This document shows, piece by piece, positions 5,201 through 5,274 of a DNA stretch of 5,274 nucleotides. Position 1 is the stretch's first letter. Each line of letters opens with the position of its first letter. Both the position numbers and the translations under genes were made by a program. Below the pieces are notes generated by a model, which worked only from the letters and a program-made list of their open reading frames with translations, had not been told where the DNA came from and made no database searches. Location: the NCBI GenBank assembly GCA_030611115.1, contig JAUWQK010000114.1, positions 1 to 5,274 of the forward strand, given 5' to 3'. Source of the stretch: Deltaproteobacteria bacterium (GTDB lineage: Bacteria; Desulfobacterota; Desulfobacteria; Desulfobacterales; ETH-SRB1).

Positions 5201-5274
5201 ATGAAGTTTAGAAAAAGATATTATGATTTCTTTTCCCACTTTTATGACTATGTAATCAAGCTCCACTCTCAGGA
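5201..5274 (+). CDS. Probable SAM-dependent methyltransferase, 5' end only (partial)
   Basis: ATG at 5201 opens a frame that stays open to the right edge: 24 residues, beginning MKFRKRYYDFFSHFYD and ending YVIKLHSQ. The YDFFSHFYD pattern followed by an aromatic/hydrophobic helix resembles the extreme N-terminus of UbiE/type-11 class I methyltransferases, where it precedes the first Rossmann strand. The diagnostic SAM-binding motif (E/DxGxGxG) lies beyond the window, so the call rests on this short stretch only. GGAG at 5186-5189 is 11 nt upstream and could serve as ribosome binding site. An in-frame ATG at 5168 is an alternative start but adds 11 low-complexity residues. It lies 155 nt after the protease stop and may be unrelated to the defence-like genes. 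Confidence 0.5.
   Translation, partial: MKFRKRYYDFFSHFYDYVIKLHSQ

Noticed and set aside
1..5274. CRISPR array, tRNA, rRNA or insertion sequence
   Set aside because: No regularly spaced repeats, no tRNA-like cloverleaf, no rRNA-like sequence and no transposase or terminal inverted repeats were seen by reading.

Overview
The window is bacterial DNA, moderately AT-rich by eye, with every supported gene on the + strand in short, tightly packed clusters. It looks like an accessory or defence-type region, not housekeeping DNA. The mix of a ParE-type toxin pair, a DprA-like protein and an AAA+ ATPase/subtilase pair would suit many Gram-negative environmental bacteria. A Desulfobacterota-like host is my impression only; no lineage marker is present.

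Layout. Positions 1-422 hold the 3' end of a type II antitoxin gene, overlapping by 7 nt a complete RelE/ParE-family toxin gene. After 23 nt comes a compact DprA/Smf-like Rossmann protein (446-1087). A 347-nt intergenic stretch (1088-1434) carries no convincing gene; it holds a candidate promoter whose spacer contains a 13-bp interrupted palindrome. Next is an intact AAA+ ATPase (1435-2412). One nucleotide later starts a long subtilisin-like (S8) serine protease gene (2414-5045). A SAM-methyltransferase-like gene begins at 5201 and runs off the right edge.

The main result is the ATPase/protease pair. It matches the architecture of IetAS, first described as a plasmid toxin-antitoxin pair (IetS subtilase toxin, IetA AAA+ ATPase antitoxin) and later reported as an anti-phage system. 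Here the ATPase is complete, but the protease reading frame is interrupted three times: an in-frame TAG at 3002-3004, a one-base frame change at about 3428-3429, and an in-frame TGA at 4239-4241. A block of the C-terminal domain may also be missing near 4758-4766. Joining the pieces restores one ORF of about 876 codons with Asp373, His406, Asn525 and Ser670 in order. No single piece carries the whole triad, so the protease is probably inactive as sequenced, while the ATPase partner is kept. Recoding or sequence error are the alternatives.

Working together: the TA pair is a self-contained translationally coupled module. The DprA-like gene may be co-transcribed with it. The IetAS-like pair is a separate transcription unit with its own probable promoter.
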